The position numbers were made by a program, and so were the translations under genes. Source: Treponema sp. (lineage in GTDB: Bacteria > Spirochaetota > Spirochaetia > Treponematales > Treponemataceae). From it: DNA of 35,179 nucleotides. Under the pieces are notes generated by a model. That model ran no database searches and was not told the DNA's origin. It worked only from the letters and a program-made list of their open reading frames with translations. Positions 8,719 through 16,681 of the stretch are shown here, piece after piece (positions within the stretch are counted from its first letter, which is position 1; each line of letters starts with the position of its first letter). The stretch is taken from positions 1-35,179 of the forward strand of contig JAFUYH010000050.1 in NCBI GenBank assembly GCA_017470605.1. Reading direction: 5' to 3'.

Positions 8719-11700
8719 TAGCAATGCTCCATGTTTTATCATCTGCTTCAACACCAGTTGCATTTGCAACATTTTCCTTCCAGTCTATCTTTGTACACAA
8801 AGTTTCGTTTGAAACAAATTCATTGAACATATTAAGGGCAGACTTAAGTTCTTCATCCCCTGAAATCTGCAGGGTAATTCTGTCTGTTACATTAAAGCCA
8901 GATTCCTTGCGCAGGTTCTGAATACCGCGGATAAGGTCACGGATATAGCCTTCTTTACGCAGTTCATCTGTAATCTTTGAGTCCAGACCGACAGTAAGGG
9001 TTCCGTCGTTAAGCACCTTAAGGTCATCCTTTTCAAAGCGCTCTACGATTACTTTTTCTTCATTAAGTTCAACTGCAGTACCGTTTACATCAATGCTGAG
9101 CTTTGTTCCTTCCAGAATAGACTGAATCTGCTCGCTTGTAAGACCTGCAATTATGCCTGCAGCCTGCTTCATAAGAGGCCCAAGTTCCTTTCCAAGTATC
9201 TTGAAGTTTGCCTTAGCCTTGTATTCAACAAGCTCGTCTTCGCGGTCGTGGAATTCAACCTTCTTTACGTTCAATTCCTCTGCAATTGTATCCTGCATTT
9301 CTGACAAAACTGTCTTTTCATTAGGATTACGTGTAACAAGGGCTACGCTTGCAAGAGGCTGGCGGTTCTTGAGGTTGAACTGATTTCGCAGGCTGTGTCC
9401 CATAGAAACTGCCTTCTGTACAGTTGCCATCTTGAACTCAAGTTCTTCGTTAATCCAGGCCTTGTTAGGTACCGGATAATCGCAGAGATGAACAGATTCT
9501 TGGTCTTCTGCTGTCTTAAGATTCTGATACATTTCTTCTGTGATAAATGGAACAAAAGGAGCAGCAACAGTTGCAAGAGTCTTAAGAGCAATATAAAGTG
9601 ATTCGTATGCTTCTGCCTTGTCACTGTCGTTTTCTGATTTCCAGAAGCGGCGGCGGCTGCGGCGGATGTACCAGTTATTAAGCTGGTCTATAAACTTAAC
9701 GATTGGGTCAATAGCACCGGACAAATCGTAGGCATCCAGGGCTCCGCTAACCTCTTTAATAAGGTTCTGTGTAATGGAAAGAAGCCATGCATCAAGCGGA
9801 TTTGAAGGAGTCTTATTATCAAAAAGGTGGCCTGTAGGGGAAGCCTTATCGATATTTGCGTAAGTTACAAAGAAGGAATAAGAGTTCCACCAAGGAATTA
9901 TGATTGACTTTAAGACATCGCGGACACCGTCATCTGAGTAGCGGATTTCATCTGCCTTAACTACAGCTGAGTGCATCAAGAAAAGGCGGATAGCATCTGC
10001 ACCAAACTTGTTGATTGCTTCTACAGGGTCTGTGTAGTTGCGCAAAGACTTAGACATCTTACGTCCGTCTTCTGCAAGAACGATTCCGTTTACGATACAG
10101 TTTTCAAAGGCAGGCTTATCAAAAAGCTGGGCTGCAAGAACTGTAAGTGTATAGAACCATCCGCGGGTCTGGTCAAGACCTTCTGAGATGAAGTTTGCAG
10201 GGAAGTTCTTTTCAAACTTTTCCTTATTTTCAAACGGATAATGTACCTGAGCATAAGGCATGGAACCTGATTCGAACCAGCAGTCGAAAACTTCCGGAAT
10301 TCGGCGCATTGTGCCTTTTCCACATTTTGGACACTTGAAAGTAATTTTATCAACATACTGCTTGTGAAGGTCGTCCGGGTATGTTCCGCTAAGGTCTTTA
10401 AGCTCCTGACGGCTTCCTACACAGAGAGTGTGCTTGCAGTCAGGGTCGTCACAGCGCCAGATTGGAATCGGGTTTCCCCAGTAGCGGTTACGGCTTACAG
10501 CCCAGTCGCGGGCCCCTGCCAGCCACTTACCAAAGCGGCCTTCCTTAATGTGGGCAGGCTGCCAGTTAATCTTGCTGTTAGCCTTGAGAAGAACATCGTG
10601 GTAATCAGCTACCTTTACAAACCATGAACCGATACCGCGGTAAATCAATGGAGAACCACAGCGCCAGCAGTGAGGATATGAGTGAACGATTGAATCACGC
10701 TTTACAAGCTTTCCTTCTTCCTTGAGGCGCTTCATGATGTCTTTATCAGCGTCTTTTACAAAAAGTCCCTGATAATCCGGAACTTCTTTTGTAAACTTAC
10801 ATTCTGCGTCAATCGGCTCAACATTTGGAACGCCGGAACCACGGAATACCTTATTATCTTCTTCACCAAAGGCCGGGGCAATATGTACGATACCTGTACC
10901 GTCTTCTGTAGAAACATAAGCTGCATTGAACATGCGGAAGGCACCCTTTTCGCACTTCTGACCGCTCATTTCTTCGCACTTTGCAGGATCTTTCAGATAT
11001 GCAAAATATGGGAAGAGAGGCTCATATTCAGCTCCAATAAATTCACTACCCTTATGGCGGTAGATGATTTCATAGCCTGATTCATCCTTGTAATATGCAG
11101 ACAATCGGGCTTCAGCAAAAATGTAGAAGTCTCCGCTTTCCTTATCCAGAATCTTTACATAATCAATATCAGGACCCATACAAAGACCAAGGTTGCTCGG
11201 CAGTGTCCAAGGTGTTGTTGTCCAGGCAAGGAAATATGTTTTTCCGTTTGCCATGTCAGGGTCGTTTATGCCCTCAGGAGCCTTGGTAATCTTAAAGCGG
11301 ACTGTTACAGTCTGGTCCTGAACATCCTTATAGCCCTGGGCAAGTTCATGTGTAGAAAGAACTGTAGAACAGCGAGGACAGTAAGGAAGAATGTATTTTC
11401 CTTCGTAGATGAGGCCTTTATCCCAAAGAGTTTTTGCAACCCACCAGATAGACTCCATGAATTCAGGATTCATAGTCTTGTAGTCGTTATCAAAATCTAC
11501 CCAGCGGCCCATGCGGGTAATTGTAGTACGCCATTCTGAAGTATATTTGAGAACAGAAGCACGGCAGGCATCATTAAATTTGTCGATACCAAGAGCTTCA
11601 ATTTCGTGCTTAGAGTTTAAGCCAAGATCTTTTTCTATCAGGTTTTCAACAGGAAGACCGTGGCAGTCCCAACCGAAGCGGCGCTCAACATGTTTTCCTT

Positions 11701-11926
11701 TCATTGTCTGATAGCGTGGAATAATATCTTTAATGGTTGATGGAATAAAATGTCCGAAGTGTGGGAGACCTGTAGCAAAAGGAGGTCCATCGTAGAATAC
11801 GAAGTCCTCTGCACCTTCTCTCTGGCTTACTGACTTTTTGAAGATGTCATTATCCTGCCAGAACTTTAATACGTCCTCTTCCTGTTTAGGGAAGTCTACT
11901 TTTGGATCAACCGGTTTAAAACTCAT
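8705..11926 (-). CDS. ileS: Isoleucyl-tRNA synthetase, eukaryotic/archaeal-like type
   Basis: This class Ia aminoacyl-tRNA synthetase charges tRNA-Ile in the cytoplasm. The product is 1073 residues. The HIGH motif is HFGH at residues 56-59 within PPFATGLPHFGHF, and KMSKS is at 623-627. The flanking words ERRFGWDCHGLPVE and the overall length match the eukaryotic-cytosolic/archaeal-like clade, which also contains plasmid MupA, rather than the E. coli-type enzyme. Two zinc-like Cys clusters are visible (CPRC near the first editing region and CPKCGKG later). The ATG is preceded by AAGGA at 7 bases and by a TATAAT box at 11965-11970. It is the first gene of a probable four-gene operon. Mupirocin insensitivity is expected from family knowledge, not shown here. 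Confidence 0.97.
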   Translation of the reverse strand: MSFKPVDPKVDFPKQEEDVLKFWQDNDIFKKSVSQREGAEDFVFYDGPPFATGLPHFGHFIPSTIKDIIPRYQTMKGKHVERRFGWDCHGLPVENLIEKDLGLNSKHEIEALGIDKFNDACRASVLKYTSEWRTTITRMGRWVDFDNDYKTMNPEFMESIWWVAKTLWDKGLIYEGKYILPYCPRCSTVLSTHELAQGYKDVQDQTVTVRFKITKAPEGINDPDMANGKTYFLAWTTTPWTLPSNLGLCMGPDIDYVKILDKESGDFYIFAEARLSAYYKDESGYEIIYRHKGSEFIGAEYEPLFPYFAYLKDPAKCEEMSGQKCEKGAFRMFNAAYVSTEDGTGIVHIAPAFGEEDNKVFRGSGVPNVEPIDAECKFTKEVPDYQGLFVKDADKDIMKRLKEEGKLVKRDSIVHSYPHCWRCGSPLIYRGIGSWFVKVADYHDVLLKANSKINWQPAHIKEGRFGKWLAGARDWAVSRNRYWGNPIPIWRCDDPDCKHTLCVGSRQELKDLSGTYPDDLHKQYVDKITFKCPKCGKGTMRRIPEVFDCWFESGSMPYAQVHYPFENKEKFEKNFPANFISEGLDQTRGWFYTLTVLAAQLFDKPAFENCIVNGIVLAEDGRKMSKSLRNYTDPVEAINKFGADAIRLFLMHSAVVKADEIRYSDDGVRDVLKSIIIPWWNSYSFFVTYANIDKASPTGHLFDNKTPSNPLDAWLLSITQNLIKEVSGALDAYDLSGAIDPIVKFIDQLNNWYIRRSRRRFWKSENDSDKAEAYESLYIALKTLATVAAPFVPFITEEMYQNLKTAEDQESVHLCDYPVPNKAWINEELEFKMATVQKAVSMGHSLRNQFNLKNRQPLASVALVTRNPNEKTVLSEMQDTIAEELNVKKVEFHDREDELVEYKAKANFKILGKELGPLMKQAAGIIAGLTSEQIQSILEGTKLSIDVNGTAVELNEEKVIVERFEKDDLKVLNDGTLTVGLDSKITDELRKEGYIRDLIRGIQNLRKESGFNVTDRITLQISGDEELKSALNMFNEFVSNETLCTKIDWKENVANATGVEADDKTWSIAIEKA

Positions 11927-11964
11927 GAATGTGTCCTTATTAATTGATATTTTAAAATCTACAT

Positions 11965-11993
11965 ATTATATCAAATTTAAGGAAAATATTCTA
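11965..11993 (-). promoter_or_regulatory. Candidate sigma-70 promoter of ileS operon
   Basis: On the minus strand a perfect TATAAT lies at 11970-11965, with a weak -35 (TAGAAT) 17 bases upstream at 11993-11988. The predicted transcript start leaves roughly 30 bases of leader containing the AAGGA ribosome site. The left end of the dispersed repeat begins about 20 bases upstream of the -35. Assignment is by motif only. Confidence 0.5.
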
Positions 11994-12013
11994 TATATTA
12001 GAGCAGACTGTAT

Positions 12014-12236
12014 AGGGCAAACGCATTATAAAGTTTGCACATTTAAATCTGATGGACGTCCGTTACACCAAGGCTTGGAAAAGGCGGTTGAGCATTTTTT
12101 GCGAGGAAATCCTGCGGTTTTTGCAGGCAAAAATCCTCGGATTTTTTCTATGGCAGTCGCCAAAAATCTCAAAGCCTTTTCAGCCTCGGTTTCACTGCCA
12201 TCCATCAGATTTTACAGAGCACTGCATTATAATGCA
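12014..12236. repeat. Dispersed palindromic intergenic repeat, copy 1 (full length)
   Basis: The first 149 bases (12014-12162) match 35031-35179 with only two substitutions, in the same orientation. The copy is a long imperfect inverted repeat. AAATCTGATGGA at 12045-12056 pairs with its complement at 12201-12212, and the arms share further interrupted complementarity (GCATTATAA near both ends, AAGGCT..AAAAGGC). The centre holds a nested hairpin: CGAGGA (12102-12107) with TCCTCG (12134-12139), and CCTGC with GCAGG inside it, followed by a T-run on the plus strand. The right end carries the 14-base palindrome TGCATTATAATGCA (12223-12236). The region 11927-12251 holds no convincing gene; a 67-codon frame through it is treated as spurious. 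It resembles a MITE or a structured RNA-like repeat; no transposase is present. Confidence 0.85.
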
Positions 12237-12251
12237 TAGGGCTAAAATCAA

Positions 12252-13079
12252 CTAGTTTAATTTCTTTTCAACTTTTTCACGGTTATTAGTATAATACATG
12301 AGTGAAAAATCATTTTGATTCAGATAGCGGATAAAAGAAACATATTTTGTTCCGTTAAGAATTTCATCACATTCATCCAGCAGCTTTTCTGCAGAATCTT
12401 TATCGCCTTCATCAAAATAAACCTGAGACAGATAAATTCTTGAATAAAAGCCTTCATAATCGCATGAGGCAGATTTTACAGCCCTTTCAAAGTAATTTTT
12501 TGCAGTTGCTTTGCTGCCACCTCCAATCGCAGGAGCAAAATAATACCAGAGGGCAGCATTTATAAGTCCAAAAGATAAATCAGGATTTTTTTCTACAACC
12601 TTATCGTATTCATCTTTTTCACGAAGTCCCTGTTTTATTGCCGTAGACTGAGGAAGAAACTGCATGGAAGAATTGATTACATCACCTGAAGAAAGAATGA
12701 ACCATGCAGAAAAATCAGACTTTTTATCTTCATGGCTGTCCTTGTAGGCATTTATTTTATCATACTGAGACAGAATAAAAGGTTTTAAATCTGATGAGGA
12801 AAGATTTTTTTCGTACATGTAATTGTAACGCTCCAGAGCAATCATATTATCAATTACAAGACCTGTTTCTTCATCAAGACTAGAAAAAAGGCCTTCTGCT
12901 TCCAGACTTTTTCTAAAAGAGTCCATAAAATCAATTGCTTCCTCACTGGACTGACAAAGCCTTGTCTTTAACCTTGCATCCAAAACCCTGTGTACAAGCT
13001 GAGCATTATCAGCCGATAGAGAAAAATTAGAAGAAATAAAGATAAAAAGGGCTAAAAAAAATGATTTATAATTTTTCAT
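12252..13079 (-). CDS. Secreted hypothetical protein with TPR-like repeats
   Basis: 275 residues. The N-terminus MKNYKSFFLALFIFISSNFSLSAD is a classical signal peptide with cleavage expected after the SLSA near residue 23, and no lipobox Cys is present. The mature protein is helical. The region near 165-235 reads as a pair of TPR/Sel1-like repeats (ATAKNYFERAVKSAS, YLSQVYFDEGDKDSAEKLLDE). It is transcribed alone, downstream of the dispersed repeat side and divergent from the glycosyltransferase cassette. I see no strong Shine-Dalgarno at its ATG. A periplasmic protein-protein interaction role is plausible from fold; specific function is unknown. Confidence 0.85.
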   Translation of the reverse strand: MKNYKSFFLALFIFISSNFSLSADNAQLVHRVLDARLKTRLCQSSEEAIDFMDSFRKSLEAEGLFSSLDEETGLVIDNMIALERYNYMYEKNLSSSDLKPFILSQYDKINAYKDSHEDKKSDFSAWFILSSGDVINSSMQFLPQSTAIKQGLREKDEYDKVVEKNPDLSFGLINAALWYYFAPAIGGGSKATAKNYFERAVKSASCDYEGFYSRIYLSQVYFDEGDKDSAEKLLDECDEILNGTKYVSFIRYLNQNDFSLMYYTNNREKVEKKLN

Positions 13080-13104
13080 GACTTTGAAAGGATATCAAAA
13101 ATAC

Positions 13105-13133
13105 TTGTACTTGCCTACCAAAAATGTTAAAAT
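13105..13133 (+). promoter_or_regulatory. Promoter for GT8-acyltransferase cassette
   Basis: TTGTAC (13105-13110) and TAAAAT (13128-13133) are separated by exactly 17 bases, close to the sigma-70 consensus. The expected transcript start near 13140 leaves a ~20-base leader carrying AAAGGA 7-8 bases before the ATG at 13161. The site sits in the only sizeable gap upstream of the cassette. Confidence 0.6.
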
Positions 13134-13160
13134 GAATGATAAACTTTTAAAGGAAAATTT

Positions 13161-14210
13161 ATGAGCAAATACAAGGAAATACCAGTCTGTTTTGCAACAG
13201 ATGACAATTACGTTCCTTTTCTCGCAGTTGCAATCGCCTCTCTTCTGGATAATGCTTCTAAAGAAAATTTTTACCGCATTTTTGTTCTGATTACGCAGTT
13301 AAAAGATGATAATATAGAACGGATTAAAAAACTGGAAACAGACAATTCTTCAATTGAATTTATTTCACTTGCAAAAGAACTTGATAAAATTCAAGGAATG
13401 TTCCATTTAAGGGACTATTATTCAAAAGAAACTTATTACAGAATTTTTATTCCAAATCTTTTTCCTCAGTATAAAAAAGTGCTTTATCTGGACTGTGATA
13501 TTACAGTTCTTGGTGATATAAGCGAACTTTACGGCACACACATTCACGGTTTTTATGTAGGTGCCGTTCAGGAAGAAGTAATGCAGACTTTTGAAGTCTT
13601 TGGCAATTACGTTGAAAAAGCAGATGGAATTGACCGCAATGATTATTTTAATGCGGGCATTCTGCTTATAAACTGCCGCCGCTGGAGAAAGAAGCATATT
13701 GCAGAAAACTTTGTAGACCTTTTAAACCGCTACAAATTCAGAGTCGTGCAGGATGAAGATTATCTGAATGTTTTGTGTAAGGGGCATGTGCGCCATATTT
13801 CTTTGGGATGGAACAAAACTTCATATAAAAACGAAAATTTTGATGATAAAGATTTGAAACTTATTCACTGGAAAATTAACTGGCGTCCATGGAAATATAA
13901 GAACATTCTTTATGAAGAACACTTCTGGAAATATGCAAAAATGGCAGGATTCTACGACCAGCTTATTCAGATGAGGGATTCAAGAACTGCCGCAGATGAA
14001 GAAAAAGACAAGCTTTTGATGGAAAATCTTGCAAAAATGGCAGAAGAAGATGCTAATGACCCTAACAACTACCACAACACACAGGGAAAACTTGGTCTTG
14101 TTTACACAGCCTTTGCCCAGATTAAGAAGCTTAAGAAAATCAAGAAACTTGTTAACATCAAGGCTTATAAAATCAAAAGAATAAAAAGGACTGACAAAAA
14201 GAGCAAATGA
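13161..14210 (+). CDS. Glycosyltransferase family 8, first of the cassette
   Basis: 349 residues. GT8 enzymes are retaining glycosyltransferases using UDP- or CMP-activated sugars with a divalent metal. The opening IPVCFATDDNYVPFLAVAIASLL is the typical GT8 first strand and nucleotide-binding region. The metal-binding DxD is DCD in YLDCDITVLGD (about residues 109-119), and NDYFNAGILLINCRRWR and DEDYLNVL follow in family order. After the ~265-residue domain comes a charged helical extension ending in a Lys-rich tail (KKLKKIKKL, KIKRIKR), which may bind anionic membrane lipid. AAAGGA precedes the ATG, and the stop overlaps the next gene by ATGA. Acceptor unknown; the neighbouring acyltransferases suggest a glycolipid or lipid-linked glycan. 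Confidence 0.9.
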   Translation: MSKYKEIPVCFATDDNYVPFLAVAIASLLDNASKENFYRIFVLITQLKDDNIERIKKLETDNSSIEFISLAKELDKIQGMFHLRDYYSKETYYRIFIPNLFPQYKKVLYLDCDITVLGDISELYGTHIHGFYVGAVQEEVMQTFEVFGNYVEKADGIDRNDYFNAGILLINCRRWRKKHIAENFVDLLNRYKFRVVQDEDYLNVLCKGHVRHISLGWNKTSYKNENFDDKDLKLIHWKINWRPWKYKNILYEEHFWKYAKMAGFYDQLIQMRDSRTAADEEKDKLLMENLAKMAEEDANDPNNYHNTQGKLGLVYTAFAQIKKLKKIKKLVNIKAYKIKRIKRTDKKSK

Positions 14211-15070
14211 GTGAGAAAAATCCAGAAAGGCTGAAGGTTATTGCCAGAATTGAAGAATACGAAAAAAAAGGCTGGTGGTCTAAGGATGTGGAAGACGACC
14301 CGCCTACAATTCCCCTTACTCCTGATAAAGTAGATTATCTCAACAAAAAATTTTCCAATAAAATCGCAACTTTTTTTGTAAACATTGGCGCAAAACGTTT
14401 TATAAAAAATCTTGTAAAAAAGGGTCAGATGGTTATAAAAGATGTCCGGGGCATAGAAAATTATGAAGCAATTCAGAATTCTGGTGCAATTCTGACCTGC
14501 AATCACTTTAATGCCTTTGATAATTTTGCAATTCATTACGCGCTTTTTCCTTATATGTACAGATTTAACGGCAAAGTTCTCTATAAAGTCATTCGTGAAG
14601 GAAATTTCACAAACTTTCCGGGACTTTACGGCTTTTTCTTCCGCCACTGCAATACCCTGCCTTTAAGCGCAAACTTTTCTACAATGAAAAAGTTTATGGA
14701 AGCTATGAAGGTTCTGCTTACCCGCGGTGAAAAGGTTCTGGTTTATGCAGAACAGGGAATGTGGTGGAATTACAGAAAACCACGCCCCCTTACTCCGGGA
14801 GCCTTTAAATTTGCAGTAGAATCAAAAGTGCCGGTTCTTCCTGTTTTTATCACTATGGAAGATTCTGACAAGATTGATGGAGACGGATTTCCTGTTCAGG
14901 AATATACAGTTCATTTTCTTCCAGCGATTTTCCCGGATGAAACAAAATCTTCAAAGGAAAATATTGAAGAAATGAAGCAGAAGAATTACGAGGCATGGAA
15001 AGCCGTTTACGAAGACTTCTATAAGATTCCTCTGACCTACTCTACACTTTCAGATGCTGAACAACAATAA
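14207..15070 (+). CDS. PlsC-family 1-acyl-glycerol-3-phosphate acyltransferase-like protein
   Basis: 287 residues. The acyltransferase motif NHX4D is intact as NHFNAFD near residues 97-103, and a later block near 184-195 (EQGMWWNYRKPRP) occupies the position of the family EGTR motif. A hydrophobic segment near 105-115 could associate with the membrane, but there is no signal peptide. The first ~65 residues are a charged extension. The ATG overlaps the upstream stop (ATGA), and the last 17 bases overlap the next acyltransferase, indicating translational coupling. Placed between two GT8 genes, it may acylate a glycolipid or lipooligosaccharide-like molecule rather than phosphatidic acid; substrate is inference. 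Confidence 0.85.
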   Translation: MSEKNPERLKVIARIEEYEKKGWWSKDVEDDPPTIPLTPDKVDYLNKKFSNKIATFFVNIGAKRFIKNLVKKGQMVIKDVRGIENYEAIQNSGAILTCNHFNAFDNFAIHYALFPYMYRFNGKVLYKVIREGNFTNFPGLYGFFFRHCNTLPLSANFSTMKKFMEAMKVLLTRGEKVLVYAEQGMWWNYRKPRPLTPGAFKFAVESKVPVLPVFITMEDSDKIDGDGFPVQEYTVHFLPAIFPDETKSSKENIEEMKQKNYEAWKAVYEDFYKIPLTYSTLSDAEQQ

Positions 15071-15839
15071 AAAAATCATCTATTACAAGGATGAATTGAA
15101 TGACGAATTTGCAGGAGACTCAATAAAGCCAAGAGCAATAGACCAAAGTTACTGGTATGGGGATAATTCTCTCTTTTTCCGAACCATGAGGCTTTTCTGG
15201 TACAGAATTTTTGCTTTTCCTATTGCTGTTGCATTTTTAATCTTAAAATACCGTCATAAAATCATTAACAGAAGCGTATTAAGGCCCTATAAAAACAAAG
15301 CGGTTTTTATTTATGCAAATCATACTAACAATATTGCAGATGCCCTTATTCCATCTCTGGTTTCTTTTCCTCATTCAACCTATGTAGTAGTAAATGCAAA
15401 CAATGTTTCCATGCCCCTTTTAGGAAAAATAACCCCTTATCTGGGCGCGCTTCCCCTGCCGGATAATCTTGCCGCCACAAAAAATTTCATGAATACGGTA
15501 AAACTTCGCGTTTCTGAAAATGCCAGCATTATGATTTATCCGGAAGCCCACATCTGGCCCTTCTATACAAAAATCAGGCCATTTACAGATTTGTCCTTCC
15601 GCTATCCGATTCAGCAGGGCTGCCCCACCTTCTGCTTTACAAACACTTACCAGAAACGCAGACTTTCTAAAACTCCGCGAATAGTTACTTATGTGGACGG
15701 GCCTTTTTTCCCTGATGAAACTTTGGGTAAAAAAGAAAAACAGGCAGATTTACGCGATAGGGTTTACCAGACCATGTGCGAAAGAAGTAAAAATAATAAT
15801 GTAGAACTGATAAAATATTGCCGGAAGGAGCAAGATTAA
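15054..15839 (+). CDS. Divergent PlsC-like acyltransferase, second of the cassette
   Basis: 261 residues with a PlsC-like layout: an amphipathic/hydrophobic segment near residues 50-66 (FAFPIAVAFLIL), then ANHTNNIADALIP, PLLGKITPYLGALPLPD, and YPEAHIWPFYTKIRPF in place of the FPEGTR block. The catalytic His and Asp are separated by five residues (HTNNIAD) instead of the usual four. The protein is related to, but clearly distinct from, the preceding acyltransferase, and similar sequences are familiar from Gram-positive gut bacteria by my recollection. The ATG is 17 bases inside the upstream gene, and the stop overlaps the next ATG by one base. The enzymatic class is probable; the substrate is unknown. 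Confidence 0.8.
   Translation: MLNNNKKIIYYKDELNDEFAGDSIKPRAIDQSYWYGDNSLFFRTMRLFWYRIFAFPIAVAFLILKYRHKIINRSVLRPYKNKAVFIYANHTNNIADALIPSLVSFPHSTYVVVNANNVSMPLLGKITPYLGALPLPDNLAATKNFMNTVKLRVSENASIMIYPEAHIWPFYTKIRPFTDLSFRYPIQQGCPTFCFTNTYQKRRLSKTPRIVTYVDGPFFPDETLGKKEKQADLRDRVYQTMCERSKNNNVELIKYCRKEQD
15823..15830 (+). promoter_or_regulatory. Shine-Dalgarno deciding start of second GT8 gene
   Basis: GGAAGGAG lies 8 bases before the ATG at 15839, which overlaps the upstream TAA. This favours that ATG over the in-frame TTG at 15818, which lies upstream of the ribosome site. Confidence 0.75.
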
Positions 15840-16681
15840 TGAGAAACATACTTTTCTGCGGAAATTCAAAAGTTTTTGACGGTGTACTTACCTGTATGCT
15901 TTCTATTTTTAAAAGAACGGAAACAAAAGAGCCTTTTTCCATCACAATTTTTACAATGGATGTTTCCCATTTAAATCCGGCCTATACCTGCATTGACGAT
16001 TCAATGATTGACTTTCTTGATAAAATTGCAAAATCTTACAATGCTGAAAATTCTGTAAAAAAGGTTGATGTTACAGAAATCTACAAAAAAGAATTTGCCT
16101 CAAGTCCTAACGAACAGTGCTACTGTTCACCCTACACCCTTATCCGCCTTTTTGCAGATTTAGTGCCTTCCATGCCTGAAAAATTCCTTTACCTTGATAC
16201 AGACATCATGTTTAACCGGGATATAAGCCTGCTTTATGATATTGACATTGAAAATTATGAATATGCGGCAGCAAACGACCACTACGGAAAATACCTTATC
16301 CGCCCAGATTATATAAATGCAGGGGTACTGCTTTTTAATTTAAAGAAATCCCGGGAAACAGGACTTTTTGAAAAGGCAAGAAATCAGATTAAGACAAAAA
16401 AATGGCTTTTTGCAGACCAGGATGCCTTATGGCACAGCACAAGCAAAAAGAAACTGATTTCTCAGAAATTTAATGACCAGAAATTTTTATGGAAAAACAC
16501 AGTCGTACGCCATTTTTCAAAAAGACTTTTCTGGCTTCCATACCCCCACACAGCAAACATCAAACAGTATCATGTTACAAAAGTGCATACCGTTTTTAAG
16601 TATGACCAGTTTGACGATATTCTGTATGAGTATATCTATCTGAAAAAACTTTTTGAAAGAAAAGATTCTGACAAGGCTTAA
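15839..16681 (+). CDS. Glycosyltransferase family 8, last of the cassette
   Basis: 280 residues from the ATG at 15839, which is behind a strong Shine-Dalgarno. The metal-binding DxD is DTD in YLDTDIMFNRDI near residues 117-128, preceded by the YCSPYTLIRLFADLVP segment typical of GT8 and followed by DYINAGVLLFNLKKSR and DQDALWHS. It lacks the long charged C-terminal extension of the first GT8 in the cassette and is only distantly similar to it, so the two probably add different sugars or act on different acceptors. Its last four bases overlap the convergent solute-binding-protein gene end to end. No signal peptide; expected at the cytoplasmic membrane face. Confidence 0.88.
   Translation: MRNILFCGNSKVFDGVLTCMLSIFKRTETKEPFSITIFTMDVSHLNPAYTCIDDSMIDFLDKIAKSYNAENSVKKVDVTEIYKKEFASSPNEQCYCSPYTLIRLFADLVPSMPEKFLYLDTDIMFNRDISLLYDIDIENYEYAAANDHYGKYLIRPDYINAGVLLFNLKKSRETGLFEKARNQIKTKKWLFADQDALWHSTSKKKLISQKFNDQKFLWKNTVVRHFSKRLFWLPYPHTANIKQYHVTKVHTVFKYDQFDDILYEYIYLKKLFERKDSDKA

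Noticed and set aside
12052..12255. 67-codon frame running through the dispersed repeat
   Set aside because: It spans a long inverted repeat, lacks a ribosome site, and its composition (many Trp, Cys, Phe, His) looks like translated hairpin DNA; not reported as a gene.
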